Source: Streptomyces sp. ISL-12 (lineage in GTDB: Bacteria > Actinomycetota > Actinomycetes > Streptomycetales > Streptomycetaceae). Taken from it: 64,000 bases of DNA. A program made the position numbers and the translations under genes. The notes beneath the pieces were generated by a model. The model made no database searches. It saw nothing but the letters and a program-made list of their open reading frames with translations, and was not told the DNA's origin. The DNA lies in contig NZ_JAGGOO010000028.1 of NCBI RefSeq assembly GCF_018614415.1, positions 167,722 to 231,721 on the forward strand, in the 5' to 3' direction. Of the stretch, positions 1 to 8,688 are shown in pieces (position 1 is the stretch's first letter; every line of letters begins with the position of its first letter).

Positions 1-922
1 GGACCAGCGCGGCGACCCCCACGGCCAGGTCGCGGGTGTAGCGGCGGACGGCCGCCCGCGCGTCCCGGTCGCCCTCGCGGGCCGCCTGGAACACCCAGGC
101 CGCCGCCTCGCCCGGCGCGGCCGTCGCCGGTACGCCGGGGCAGCTCTGGAGATGCTCGGGAGCCGAGAGCCAGCGCACCGCCTTGAGGGCGCCGATCTCC
201 CCGGCGGCGCCGCCGTGACCGCGACGCAGGGTGCCGTCGAGGATGAGGCCGGCGCCGGTGCGCAGGCCGGCCAGGAGGTAGACGATGTCGTCGGCGTCCT
301 GGGCGACGCCGTTCCAGCGCTCGGCCACGGCGGCGAGCTTGCAGTCGTTCTCCACCTGGACCGGGCAGGAGAAGCGGTCCGCGAGGTGAGCGGCCGGATC
401 GGTGGTGTGCCAGCCGGGCAGCGGAGTGAACAGGGTGGTGCGGCCGGAGGCGTCGACCGGGCCGGTCACCCCGACCGTCACCGCCCAGATGTCGGCCGGG
501 GTCATGTCCGCACCCCGCAGCGCCTCGTCGATGACACCGTCGACCGCCGCCAGGCGTGCCTCGGGCGGCGCCTCGGGATCGGCCGGGCGGCGCACCGTCC
601 GCACGAGCCGGCCCTCCAGGTCGCTCAGCATGACGAGGATCTTGTGCACGCCGATGTCGATGCCCAGCACATGGCCGGCGGTGGCCCGGAACCGGTAGCG
701 GCGCGCCGGTCGCCCCACCACACTGCTGGCCCCCGGCTCCTCGACCTCCGCCCAGCCGTCGGCGACCAGACCCCGCACCAGCACGTCGACCGCGGGCCGG
801 GACAGCCCGGCCCGGCCCGCCAGCTCGGTGACCGTCGACGGCGGGTTGCCGCGCAGCGCGCTCACGATGGACAGCTGGTTCATCTCGCGCATCCGGGACA
901 TGTCTGTTCCGGTCGTCGCCAT
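1..922 (-). CDS. ROK-family transcriptional regulator (partial, C-terminus outside window)
   Basis: About 307 codons are visible; the 3' end runs off the left edge. The N-terminal ~75 residues form a winged helix-turn-helix (TELAGRAGLSRPAVDVLVRG), followed by a ROK sugar-kinase-like fold (GIDIGVHKILVML; then GTLRRGHGGAAGEIG, the ROK signature). ROK regulators usually repress sugar genes and release DNA when they bind a sugar. It lies downstream of, and on the same strand as, the alpha-galactosidase and sugar ABC genes, so it probably controls them. The ATG at 922 follows an AGGGAG ribosome site. A perfect 12-bp inverted repeat lies in the gap before it. The ligand cannot be deduced. Confidence 0.88.
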   Translation of the reverse strand, partial: MATTGTDMSRMREMNQLSIVSALRGNPPSTVTELAGRAGLSRPAVDVLVRGLVADGWAEVEEPGASSVVGRPARRYRFRATAGHVLGIDIGVHKILVMLSDLEGRLVRTVRRPADPEAPPEARLAAVDGVIDEALRGADMTPADIWAVTVGVTGPVDASGRTTLFTPLPGWHTTDPAAHLADRFSCPVQVENDCKLAAVAERWNGVAQDADDIVYLLAGLRTGAGLILDGTLRRGHGGAAGEIGALKAVRWLSAPEHLQSCPGVPATAAPGEAAAWVFQAAREGDRDARAAVRRYTRDLAVGVAALV

Positions 923-954
923 GCTGGTGCTCCCTGGAGGCGTCGCGGTTCGGT

Positions 955-1003
955 GGCCACCGCCGGATAATGCTGAGCAGTTTACTAATTGCCGGCGGTG
1001 GCC
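955..1003. promoter_or_regulatory. 12-bp perfect inverted repeat around an AT-rich loop (terminator or ROK operator)
   Basis: GGCCACCGCCGG (955-966) pairs perfectly with CCGGCGGTGGCC (992-1003). The 25-nt loop is unusually AT-rich for this genome and contains TTTACTAATT. It fills the gap between the alpha-galactosidase stop and the ROK start. It could end the sugar operon, hold a ROK operator or promoter, or both. Confidence 0.5.
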
Positions 1004-1022
1004 GTGCCGCCCGTCGAAGGCG

Positions 1023-2522
1023 TCACGCGATCGGATACCGCTGTTCCGACTCGGGGGTCACCGCCGGGCCGAAGTCCACCTCCCGTCCGTCCAGCGCGAA
1101 CCGGTACCGGCCGAGCCTGCGTACGTCCGGCCGGGCGGTCAAGTACGCCGTCAACGCCTCCAGTTCGTCGGGACGCAGCCACCCCGGCGGGTCGGACACC
1201 GCCCGGAAGCCGCAGATGTCGGCCAGATCGCGCAGCAGGCCCTGCTGCGGCTCGGTGAGGAGGTTGAGGCGGCTGCGGAAGTACACGACGTCCGGGTCGA
1301 CCTCCAGGAGCGGCGCCTGCCACAGCCGGTGCACGGTGTTGACGACGGCGTTGCGGGCCAGCGCGTCCGAGGGGTCCTGGGTGGCGTAGTGCTCCCACAG
1401 CGGCGCGACGTCGGGGCCGCTGCGGATGCCGTCGACCAGTCCGAGGGAGGGCAGCAGCGGGGCGCCGCTGCCGAGCAGGTAGGCGTCCGGTCCCGCGGCC
1501 TCCCGGATGACGCTCAGACCGGCCCGGTAGGCCTCCTCACGGCCGGTGTCCACGGACCGGACGCCGGTCACCGCGCCGGCCCCGATGAAGTCGAGCTTGA
1601 GGTAGGTGTACCCCCACTCCCGGCTGACCCGGTGGATCATCTCCCGCAGGTGCTCCCGCGCCGCGGGCAGGGTGAGGTCCAGTGCCCAGTAGCCGGTGCC
1701 CCAGTTGTGCCCGGCCACCACCGGCTCGCCGGCGGCGTCCCGGAGCAGCAGCTCCGGCCGTTCCCGGGCGGTGCGGGAGTCGGGCAGGACGATGAACGGG
1801 GCGATCCACAGCCCGGGCCGCAGCCCGGCGTCCGTGATCCGGTCGGCCAGCGCGCGCATACCGGAGGGGAACTTGTCGTTGGCCTCCCAGTCGCCCACCG
1901 CCCGCTCCCAGCCGTCGTCGATCTGCACGACGTCGAAGGGCAGGCCGCGCAGGGCGGTGATGTCCTTGGTGAGCTGTTCCTCCGTGATGTTCTCGTAGTA
2001 CGCGTACCAGCTGCACCACACGTTCCCCGCCCGCTTGCGGCTGAGCCCCAGCCGCTCACCGAGGTGCCGGGTGTAGGCGGCGAACACCTCCTCCTCGTCG
2101 CCGTAGGCGAGGAACCAGGGAGCCCCGTCGCGTTCGTACCACCCGGCGAGGGTGTCCCGGTCCGCGGTGAGGCGCGGGATGTCGAGGCCGAGCGCGCCGA
2201 GCAGGAGCACCCGTCCGTCGGGGCCCTCCAGCGCGGCGACGGCGGAGGAGTGGTGGCGGGCGGGGGCGTCCCACACGGTGTCGTCGGCGGTGAGGCGGCG
2301 TTCGGCGCTCTCGATGCGCAGCGGGGCGTCGGAGAGCCGGCGCCAGCCGCACGGGCTCCACGAGTTGTGTCCGTGCCGGTAGAAGAGCGCGTCACCGAGC
2401 CCGTGCAGCACGGCCGTCCGGCCGGGTGGCAGCAGCAGACCACCGTCGACGGCCCGGGGCGGGGCGTCGCCTTCGAGCTCGACGGCGAACGCGCGCCCGC
2501 CGAGTTCTACGAGCTGGGCCAT
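1023..2522 (-). CDS. GH36-type alpha-galactosidase (499 aa)
   Basis: Predicted retaining alpha-galactosidase that releases terminal galactose from imported alpha-galactosides. Visible GH36 landmarks are WCSWYAYYEN (~171), VVQIDDGWE (~197), GLWIAPF, the nucleophile in YLKLDF (~308) and the acid/base Asp in GIRSGPDVAP (~368). At 499 aa it resembles the short GH36 enzymes (for example Thermotoga GalA) rather than the ~700-aa type. No signal peptide is seen, so it should act in the cytoplasm after ABC uptake. The ATG at 2522 has AAGGAG four bases upstream. It is the next gene after the binding protein in a same-strand operon. Confidence 0.9.
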   Translation of the reverse strand: MAQLVELGGRAFAVELEGDAPPRAVDGGLLLPPGRTAVLHGLGDALFYRHGHNSWSPCGWRRLSDAPLRIESAERRLTADDTVWDAPARHHSSAVAALEGPDGRVLLLGALGLDIPRLTADRDTLAGWYERDGAPWFLAYGDEEEVFAAYTRHLGERLGLSRKRAGNVWCSWYAYYENITEEQLTKDITALRGLPFDVVQIDDGWERAVGDWEANDKFPSGMRALADRITDAGLRPGLWIAPFIVLPDSRTARERPELLLRDAAGEPVVAGHNWGTGYWALDLTLPAAREHLREMIHRVSREWGYTYLKLDFIGAGAVTGVRSVDTGREEAYRAGLSVIREAAGPDAYLLGSGAPLLPSLGLVDGIRSGPDVAPLWEHYATQDPSDALARNAVVNTVHRLWQAPLLEVDPDVVYFRSRLNLLTEPQQGLLRDLADICGFRAVSDPPGWLRPDELEALTAYLTARPDVRRLGRYRFALDGREVDFGPAVTPESEQRYPIA

Positions 2523-2574
2523 GGATCTCCTTGCGTATGAGGGTTTCCGGGTACCGGAGGGTGTGCCCGGGTGG

Positions 2575-3924
2575 TCAGTCGAGGAGGCCGTTGACCTTGT
2601 CGTTGGCCGACTTCAGGGCGGCCTCCGGCGTGGTCTGGCCGAGGATCGCCGACTGGATGGCGTCCTGGACGATGGGGCCGATCTCGGTGCCGCGTTCGGT
2701 GACGGGCAGCAGGAAGGTGCCGTCCTTCGCCGCGGCGGCGTCGGTGAAGACGCGCACGTCCTCACCCTTGGCCTGGTGCCCGGCGAGCGCCTTCTGGGTG
2801 GAGGTCTTCAGCGCGGGGAAGACGACGCCGTGCTCGGCGACGATGTCCTGGCAGTCGGCGGAGGCGAGGAACTTGACCCACTTCCACGCCTCCTCCTTGT
2901 GGTCGGTGCCGGCCCAGATGGCGTCCGACAGACCGTTGATGGAGCTCTTGCGGCCGGCCGGGCCGATGGGCAGCGGGGCGTAGGCGAACTTGCCCTTCAG
3001 CTCCGGATCGAGGTAGGTGGAGACGGTGAAGGAGCCCGCGAGGGTCATGGCGCCCTTGCCCGCCATGAGCAGCTCGGAGTTGTAGAGGCTCGACTTCTGG
3101 TCCAGGCGGGGCGCGTACCCCTTGTCGATCAGGCGCTTGAACCAGGCGATGGTCTCGACCAGCTTGGGGTCGTCGTACTGGTAGTGGGTGCCCCACGGGT
3201 TCTTGTCGAGGTAGGAGAAGCCGTTGGCGGCGGCGAGCGGGCCCCAGCCGTTCTGGCCCGTGTTGCCGTCCTTCCACTCGGGCAGGAACCCGTAGGTCTT
3301 CACATGGTTCTTGTCGAAGGCGGGGTCGAGGCCGTTGCGCCCCTCGGTGTCGATGGTGGCCTTGGCGATCGTCTGCTCCAGGGTGCCGCCGTCGGACGGG
3401 TTCCAGGTGAGGCCGGCGAGGTCGGCGGCGTCCACGCCCTGCTTCTTCAGCAGGTCGGTGTTGTAGACGATCGCGATGGTGTCCCAGTCCTTGGGCAGGC
3501 CGTACCGCCTGCCGTCCTTCACCCAGACGTCGGTCAGCCCGGACTGGTAGCCGGACAGGTCGACCTTGTCCCGCTCGACGTAGGGCTGGAGGTCCAGGAG
3601 CTGCTGTCCGTCGGCGTACGTCGGGTAGTAGGTGCTCTGGTCGGTCCAGACGTCCGGAGCCTCACCGGAGACGATCTCGGTGGTGAGGTTCTGCCAGTAC
3701 TGGGTCCAGGCGGTCTGGGTGATCTTGATGGTGATGCCGGGGTTGGCCTTCTGGAAGACGTTCGCGCACTCCTGGTAGGCGGGCAGTTGCAGGTCGTCCC
3801 ACAGCCAGTAGTCCAGGGTCGTCCTCCCCCCGGCGTCGGTGTCCGAGCCCGCGCAGGAGACGAGGGTGGCGGTGGCGGTCAGGCACAGCAGGGCCGCGCC
3901 GGCGCGGGAGAGTCGGGGGCTCAT
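2575..3924 (-). CDS. Sugar ABC transporter substrate-binding lipoprotein
   Basis: Family 1 extracellular solute-binding protein of the carbohydrate ABC class. The N-terminus MSPRLSRAG plus a hydrophobic stretch ends in the lipobox LVSC, so the protein is lipid-anchored outside the membrane. The body has typical binder features (YWLWDDLQLPAYQ; GLPKDWDTIAIVYN; late EEAWKWVKFLAS). The ATG at 3924 is preferred because it gives a normal signal peptide and has AGAGG upstream. A GTG at 3960 overlapping the previous stop is the alternative and would add 12 residues. It works with the two permeases upstream; no ATPase is encoded here, so a shared MsiK-like ATPase is likely (inference). The sugar is probably an alpha-galactoside, judged from the adjacent GH36 gene. 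Confidence 0.9.
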   Translation of the reverse strand: MSPRLSRAGAALLCLTATATLVSCAGSDTDAGGRTTLDYWLWDDLQLPAYQECANVFQKANPGITIKITQTAWTQYWQNLTTEIVSGEAPDVWTDQSTYYPTYADGQQLLDLQPYVERDKVDLSGYQSGLTDVWVKDGRRYGLPKDWDTIAIVYNTDLLKKQGVDAADLAGLTWNPSDGGTLEQTIAKATIDTEGRNGLDPAFDKNHVKTYGFLPEWKDGNTGQNGWGPLAAANGFSYLDKNPWGTHYQYDDPKLVETIAWFKRLIDKGYAPRLDQKSSLYNSELLMAGKGAMTLAGSFTVSTYLDPELKGKFAYAPLPIGPAGRKSSINGLSDAIWAGTDHKEEAWKWVKFLASADCQDIVAEHGVVFPALKTSTQKALAGHQAKGEDVRVFTDAAAAKDGTFLLPVTERGTEIGPIVQDAIQSAILGQTTPEAALKSANDKVNGLLD

Positions 3925-3956
3925 CGCAAGGGGCCTCTTTCGGGACGTGCGGGCGG

Positions 3957-4883
3957 TCACTTCACGCCGGTGAAGTTGAGGGACTCGACCAGCCGGCGGC
4001 CGAGCAGGGCCAGCAGCACCAGGACGGGCAGCACCGACAGGGCGGACCCGGCCATCAGCCCGGTCCAGTCGGGCTGGGCGTTCGGCGACTGCTGCTGGAA
4101 GATGCCGAGGGCGACGGTGAGCACCCGGGTCTGCTCCTCACGGCCGGACAGCAGCGGCCAGAGGTAGTCCTTCCAGGCCCACACCGTGGTGGTGAGGCCG
4201 ATGGTGAGCAGCGGCCCACGGGTCATGGGCAGCACCACCCGCCAGAACAGACCCCAGGGGCCCACCCCGTCCAGGACGGCCGCCTCCTCCACCTCGCGGG
4301 GGATCGACAGGAAGAACTGCCGCAGGAAGAAGACCGCGAACGGGGTCATCAGCACACTCGGCGCGACCATGCCGGCGAAGGTGTTCAGCCAGCCCAGATC
4401 CTTCACCAGCACGAAGTTGGGCAGCACGGTGAAGATCGGCGGCACCATCAGCGCGGCGATCAGCACCCCGAACACCAGGTCCCGCCCGGGGAAGCGCAGC
4501 CGGGCGAAGGCGTACCCGGCCATCGCGCAGAACAGCGTCTGGAGCACGGCGATCAGCCCGCTGTAGACCACGGAGTTGAGCAGGTACCGCAGGAAGTCCA
4601 CCTGTGCGCCCGAACCCCCGGCGGCCACCGCCTCCTCCTGGCTGGTCAGCCCCAGCACCCGCAGGAAGTTGATCATCGTGGGGTGGTCCGGGACGAGCCC
4701 CGTGGAGTCGGTGTACAGGTCGGCCGCCGGGGTCAGGGCGGTGCGGACCATCCAGTAGAACGGGAAGACGGTCAGGAACAGCGCGCCGACGAGCACCGCC
4801 CACGCGGCGATCCGGCCGGGCGAGACCTTCACACGGGCCGTCACGCGGGCCTTCGTACGGGCCTTCGTGCGGATACGGGTCAT
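3957..4883 (-). CDS. Carbohydrate ABC permease, MalG/LacG type
   Basis: Inner-membrane permease of the MalG class. After a short basic N-terminus there is AAWAVLVGALFLTVFPFYWM (TM1), then five more hydrophobic spans. The ATPase-coupling EAA loop reads EVEEAAVLDGVGPWGLFWRV. The start at 4883 is chosen because GAGGAG sits just upstream and the preceding permease stops 10 bases before it. The gene ends with a TGA overlapping a possible GTG of the binding-protein gene. It pairs with the MalF-type permease to form the transport channel. Confidence 0.9.
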   Translation of the reverse strand: MTRIRTKARTKARVTARVKVSPGRIAAWAVLVGALFLTVFPFYWMVRTALTPAADLYTDSTGLVPDHPTMINFLRVLGLTSQEEAVAAGGSGAQVDFLRYLLNSVVYSGLIAVLQTLFCAMAGYAFARLRFPGRDLVFGVLIAALMVPPIFTVLPNFVLVKDLGWLNTFAGMVAPSVLMTPFAVFFLRQFFLSIPREVEEAAVLDGVGPWGLFWRVVLPMTRGPLLTIGLTTTVWAWKDYLWPLLSGREEQTRVLTVALGIFQQQSPNAQPDWTGLMAGSALSVLPVLVLLALLGRRLVESLNFTGVK

Positions 4884-4893
4884 GATGTGCTCC

Positions 4894-5847
4894 TCAGGCC
4901 AGGTCCGAGCGGGAGGCACGCAGCAGGCGCATCTGTACGGCGGTCAGCACGCCGAGGATCAGCGCGAGTACCACGGCGACGGCGGAGGCGTAGCCCATGT
5001 GGAAGTAGGTGAAGGCCTGTTCGTAGATGTAGAAGTAGATGACGCGCGTGGCGCTGACCGGACCGCCCTGGGTGGTCACCGCGATCGTGTCGAAGATCTG
5101 GAACGAGCCGATCAGCGACACCACCAGCACGAGCGAGAGCACCGGCCGCAGCAGCGGCAGCGTGACCTTCGTGAACATCCGCCACTCGCCGGCGCCGTCC
5201 AGTGAGGCGCTCTCGTACAGGTACTGCGGGACCTGGAGCATCCCGGCGTACAGCAGCAGCGCCGTATAGCCCGTGTACGCCCAGGTGTTGGCGGCGGCGA
5301 CGGACGGCATCGCCCAGTCCGGCGAGGTGAAGAAGCCGTTGGGGCCCATGCCGAAGGCGCCGAGGACGTGGTTGACCAGGCCGAGGTTGGCGTCCAGCAT
5401 CCACATCCACAGCAGGCCGACGGTGACGTTCGGCACCAGCCAGGGCACCAGCAGCATCGCGCGCAGCGCCACCGACCGGGTCAGGCGGTGCATGAGCGTC
5501 GCCAGGAGCAGCGCCAGCACGGTCTGCGAGACGATGTTGAGGACCACGTAGGAGCCGGTGACCTCCAGCGCGTTCCAGAACTGTTCGTCACCGATCAGTT
5601 CGCGGTAGTTGTCCGCGCCGACGAAGTCAGGTGCGGCGAGCAGGCTGTAGTCGGTGAGTGAGTAGTAGACGCCGCGCAGGGTCGGATACGCGTAGAACAG
5701 CGCGAACCCCAGCAGCGCGGGGGCCAGGAACAGCCACGCCGCCTTCCGGTCGTCGCGGGGCCGGCGTGCCCCGCCCGGCGCCGGGGACCCGTCCGGGGGC
5801 GGGCCGACGCTCTTGTGCGGTGGCGCAACTGCGGTCTCCGCGCCCAT
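4894..5847 (-). CDS. Carbohydrate ABC permease, MalF/LacF type
   Basis: First gene of the sugar operon. About 45 polar N-terminal residues lead into AAWLFLAPALLGFALFYAYP (TM1). The EAA loop is seen as LYESASLDGAGEWRMFTKV. The reading frame is open to 5919, but the ATG at 5847 has a strong GGAGGGG ribosome site, so it is preferred. It forms the membrane channel with the MalG-type partner and imports the substrate caught by the lipoprotein. Transcription probably starts in the gap shared with the divergent secreted protein gene. Confidence 0.9.
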   Translation of the reverse strand: MGAETAVAPPHKSVGPPPDGSPAPGGARRPRDDRKAAWLFLAPALLGFALFYAYPTLRGVYYSLTDYSLLAAPDFVGADNYRELIGDEQFWNALEVTGSYVVLNIVSQTVLALLLATLMHRLTRSVALRAMLLVPWLVPNVTVGLLWMWMLDANLGLVNHVLGAFGMGPNGFFTSPDWAMPSVAAANTWAYTGYTALLLYAGMLQVPQYLYESASLDGAGEWRMFTKVTLPLLRPVLSLVLVVSLIGSFQIFDTIAVTTQGGPVSATRVIYFYIYEQAFTYFHMGYASAVAVVLALILGVLTAVQMRLLRASRSDLA

Positions 5848-5907
5848 GGTTCCCCTCCGAAGGGATTCGCGCCGCACCTCTTGCCAGTGGGGCACCGTGG
5901 ACAACAT

Positions 5908-5936
5908 ATTGATGAGCAACAGCGAAACTTTGTCAA
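5908..5936 (-). promoter_or_regulatory. Putative promoter of the sugar ABC/alpha-galactosidase operon
   Basis: On the minus strand TTGACA (5936-5931) is followed by a 17-base spacer and ATCAAT (5913-5908), a fair sigma-70-like promoter. Nearby sequence contains spaced inverted repeats (AGCGAA ... TTCGCT, and ACAGC ... GCTGT, about 5919-5955) that could bind the cluster's regulator. The -10 is weak and no binding is proven. Confidence 0.45.
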
Positions 5937-5984
5937 TGCTGTCGCATAACTTCGCTTACCTCTAGAGCCTCGGAGGCCGTCACC

Positions 5985-7991
5985 ATGCGCACCTTCGCAC
6001 CACGACGCGGCAGAGAACTGCTGGCCGCGCTCTGTTCCTCCGCCCTGGCCCTGTCCCTGGCCGTGCTGCCGCTCACCGCCCAGGCCGCACCGGCCGCCGA
6101 CACCGCAACCGCTTCGGCCGCCGCCGCCCAGGGCGTGCCCGAGCGCCCGGCACCTGGCCCGGACCCCGATCCCTCGCTCCCGGTCCACACCCTCACCCGC
6201 GCCGACGCGCCGCTGGACAACCCGCTCAAGGGCTTCGCCCGCTTCTACCAGCCCGGCGCCGACCAGAACACGGGCTACCCGCACGCGCTGACCTGGAGCT
6301 ACTTCGGGCTCTCCGAGGTCATGAACAACGCCTCGGACTGCGGCAGTTACGACTGGAGCGTGCTGGACGAGGCGCTCGACGAGTCCGCCTCCTACGGCAA
6401 CCAGCTGGCGCTGCGCTTCTACCTGGAGTATCCCGGCGACCCCGGCGGCACCCACCCCTCCAACGCCATCCCGCACTGCTTCGACGGCCACGTCGACTAC
6501 CGCGCCGACGCCGTGAACGGCACCACCCGCCCCGACTACGACAACGCGTACCTGCTGGACGGGCTGAAGGACTTCATCGCCGCGTTCGGCGCCCGCTACG
6601 ACGGCGACCCGCGCATCGGCTTCATCCACATGGGTCTGATCGGCCTCTGGGGTGAGTGGCACACCTACCCCTACGACACCGACACCGGCGACGGCCACCC
6701 GAACCACATGCCCACCGACGCCCACGGCGCCGAGATCATGCGGGCCTACACCAGCGCCTTCACCCACACCAAGGTCGAGGTGCGCTACCCGGACTCGGCG
6801 GGCGGCGCCGCCGCCGAGCTGCCGTCGGTCGGCTTCCACGACGACTCCTTCTGCTTCCGCGAGGGCAGCCCGCTCGCCGGTGTCACCCTGCCCACGTCGA
6901 TGGGCGGAGCCTCGTACTCCCAGTTGCAGCGGGCCGTCGAACGCGGGGTGGAGAACCGCTGGACCACCGCCTCCATGGGCGGTGAGGTGCGCCCGGAGAT
7001 CCAGCCCAGGGCCTTCACCTTCTGGCCCGCCGGCTCCGGCGACGTGGACGACATGCGGGCGTGCCTCGAACTGGAGCACACCACCTGGAAGATGAACGAG
7101 GGCAGCGCCGGCTACTCCTCCTCCGACCCGAACGTGGCGGCGGCGGTCCGGCTCATGGGCTACGACCTCACCGTCGACGACGCCTACTTCCACGACACCG
7201 CCGCCGGCAGCACCACCGTCGGGGTGCGCATCAGCAACAACGGGGTCGCCCCGTTCTACTACCCCTGGACCGTCAGCCTGGGCCTCAAGGACTCCGCCGG
7301 CAACGTCGTCAAGAGCTGGGACACGCCCTGGGACCTGCGCGAGGTCATGCCGAAGAAGATCCGGGCCTTCCCCGACTGGGGCGTGGGCTCCGACCCCACC
7401 TACCTCGACTACGGCTACGCCCGGTACTTCGACGCGGACATCGACCTGAGCGGTGTCACCGCCGGCGGCTACCGGCTCGTCATGAAGGCCAAGAACCCGC
7501 TGGAGGACATCAGCTCCGACGCCAAGAAGCTGCGGTTCGCCAACACCGGCCAGAACGCGGACGGCTGGCTCGACCTGGGCGCCATGACCGTCGGCTCCGG
7601 CGGCAGCGCCGACCCGGCCGGCTACGAGGCCGAGGCCGGCGGCAACACCCTCACCGGCACCGCCGTGGTCGCCGACTGCGCCGGCTGCTCCGGCGGCGCC
7701 AAGGTCGGCTACCTCGGCAACGGCGCGACCCTCACCTTCCCCCGGGTCGACGGTGGCGACGGCGGCACCCGGCAGGTCACGGTCCACTACGCCACCGCGG
7801 TCGCCCGCTCGGCCACCGTCCAGGTCGACGGTGGCACACCGCGCACCGTCGACTTCGCCCCCACCGCCGACTGGACGACCCCGGGCACGGTCACACTGAG
7901 TCTCGCCCTGGACAGCGGCACGGGCAACAGCATCACCTTCGCCAACGATTCCGGATGGGCACCCGACATCGACCGGATCACGGTGACCTGA
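5985..7991 (+). CDS. Secreted DUF4832 (glycosidase-like) protein with C-terminal carbohydrate-binding module
   Basis: 668 aa. A Sec signal peptide (basic MRTFAPRRGR, hydrophobic core, TAQAAPA cleavage region) marks export. Residues ~65-500 resemble the DUF4874/DUF4832 TIM-barrel proteins (LDNPLKGFARFYQPG; LRFYLEYPG; GFIHMGLIGLWGEWHTYP). The last ~130 residues (from YEAEAGGNTLTGTAVV to DIDRITVT) look like a CBM6/35-type beta-sandwich, with the usual YEAE start and a paired CAGC. It is divergent from the sugar import operon, so it may bind or trim a polysaccharide that feeds the transporter. The catalytic activity of DUF4832 proteins is not established. The start has GGAGG eight bases upstream. 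Confidence 0.8.
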   Translation: MRTFAPRRGRELLAALCSSALALSLAVLPLTAQAAPAADTATASAAAAQGVPERPAPGPDPDPSLPVHTLTRADAPLDNPLKGFARFYQPGADQNTGYPHALTWSYFGLSEVMNNASDCGSYDWSVLDEALDESASYGNQLALRFYLEYPGDPGGTHPSNAIPHCFDGHVDYRADAVNGTTRPDYDNAYLLDGLKDFIAAFGARYDGDPRIGFIHMGLIGLWGEWHTYPYDTDTGDGHPNHMPTDAHGAEIMRAYTSAFTHTKVEVRYPDSAGGAAAELPSVGFHDDSFCFREGSPLAGVTLPTSMGGASYSQLQRAVERGVENRWTTASMGGEVRPEIQPRAFTFWPAGSGDVDDMRACLELEHTTWKMNEGSAGYSSSDPNVAAAVRLMGYDLTVDDAYFHDTAAGSTTVGVRISNNGVAPFYYPWTVSLGLKDSAGNVVKSWDTPWDLREVMPKKIRAFPDWGVGSDPTYLDYGYARYFDADIDLSGVTAGGYRLVMKAKNPLEDISSDAKKLRFANTGQNADGWLDLGAMTVGSGGSADPAGYEAEAGGNTLTGTAVVADCAGCSGGAKVGYLGNGATLTFPRVDGGDGGTRQVTVHYATAVARSATVQVDGGTPRTVDFAPTADWTTPGTVTLSLALDSGTGNSITFANDSGWAPDIDRITVT

Positions 7992-8049
7992 CCCCGCGCC
8001 GCGTCGTAATCCGCTACCGCGGTGGCGGCGAACGGCGCAGACTGGCCCC

Positions 8050-8670
8050 ATGACCGACGACATGGGGCCCTTCCGGGAGGCGGTCGCCGTGTGGGCGGCC
8101 GGCGGGTCCGGCGACCCCGCGCGGGAGCTGGCCGCGCGGCTGCCCGTCCGGGCGGCCGTCCTGCTGGAAGGTCCGAGCGACGTCGCCGCGGTCCGCGCGC
8201 TGGCCGAGCGGCGCCGGCGGAACCTGGCCGCCGAAGGAGTCTGCGTCCTGTCGATGGGCGGCGCGATGAACATCGGCCGCTTCGCCCGCCTCCTCGGACC
8301 GCCCGGCCTGGGCCTGCGCCTCGCGGGCCTGTGCGACGAGCGGGAACACCCCTATTACGCCCGCGGTCTGGAACGGGCCGGTGCGGCTCAGCAGGGCTTC
8401 TTCGTCTGCGCGGCGGACCTGGAGGACGAGCTGATCCGCGCGCTCGGCGTGACCCGGGTGGCCGAACTCGTCCGGGCGGGGGGCGACCAGCGCGCCCTGG
8501 ACTCCTTCCTGCGCCAGCCCGCCCAGCGGGGCCGCACCCCGCGACAGCAACTGCGCCGCTTCCTCGGCACGAAGAAGGGCCGCAAGATCCACTACGGTCG
8601 CGTCCTGGTCGAGGCATGCGACGCCGACCGCGTACCCGCCCCGCTCGACGGCCTGCTCGCCTGTCTCTGA
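8050..8670 (+). CDS. Stand-alone OLD-type TOPRIM domain protein
   Basis: 206 aa. The N-terminal half shows a TOPRIM fold of the OLD/primase kind: AAVLLEGPSDVAAVRALAER supplies the glutamate, VCVLSMGGAMNIGRF the second strand, and GLCDEREH the DxE-like acidic pair. Later, FFVCAADLEDELIRALG matches the end of the OLD TOPRIM region. The ABC-type ATPase half of OLD nucleases is absent, and no ATPase partner is encoded nearby. It may be a metal-dependent nucleic-acid enzyme, but its substrate is unknown. It could belong to a small housekeeping family rather than to a defense system. Confidence 0.7.
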   Translation: MTDDMGPFREAVAVWAAGGSGDPARELAARLPVRAAVLLEGPSDVAAVRALAERRRRNLAAEGVCVLSMGGAMNIGRFARLLGPPGLGLRLAGLCDEREHPYYARGLERAGAAQQGFFVCAADLEDELIRALGVTRVAELVRAGGDQRALDSFLRQPAQRGRTPRQQLRRFLGTKKGRKIHYGRVLVEACDADRVPAPLDGLLACL

Positions 8671-8688
8671 CCGGCGGACGACCGTACG

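Noticed and set aside
5595..8273. 892-codon open frame on the minus strand
   Set aside because: It is antisense to the DUF4832-CBM gene, has Val/Gly/Arg-biased composition, and crosses several real gene boundaries; a common high-GC shadow.
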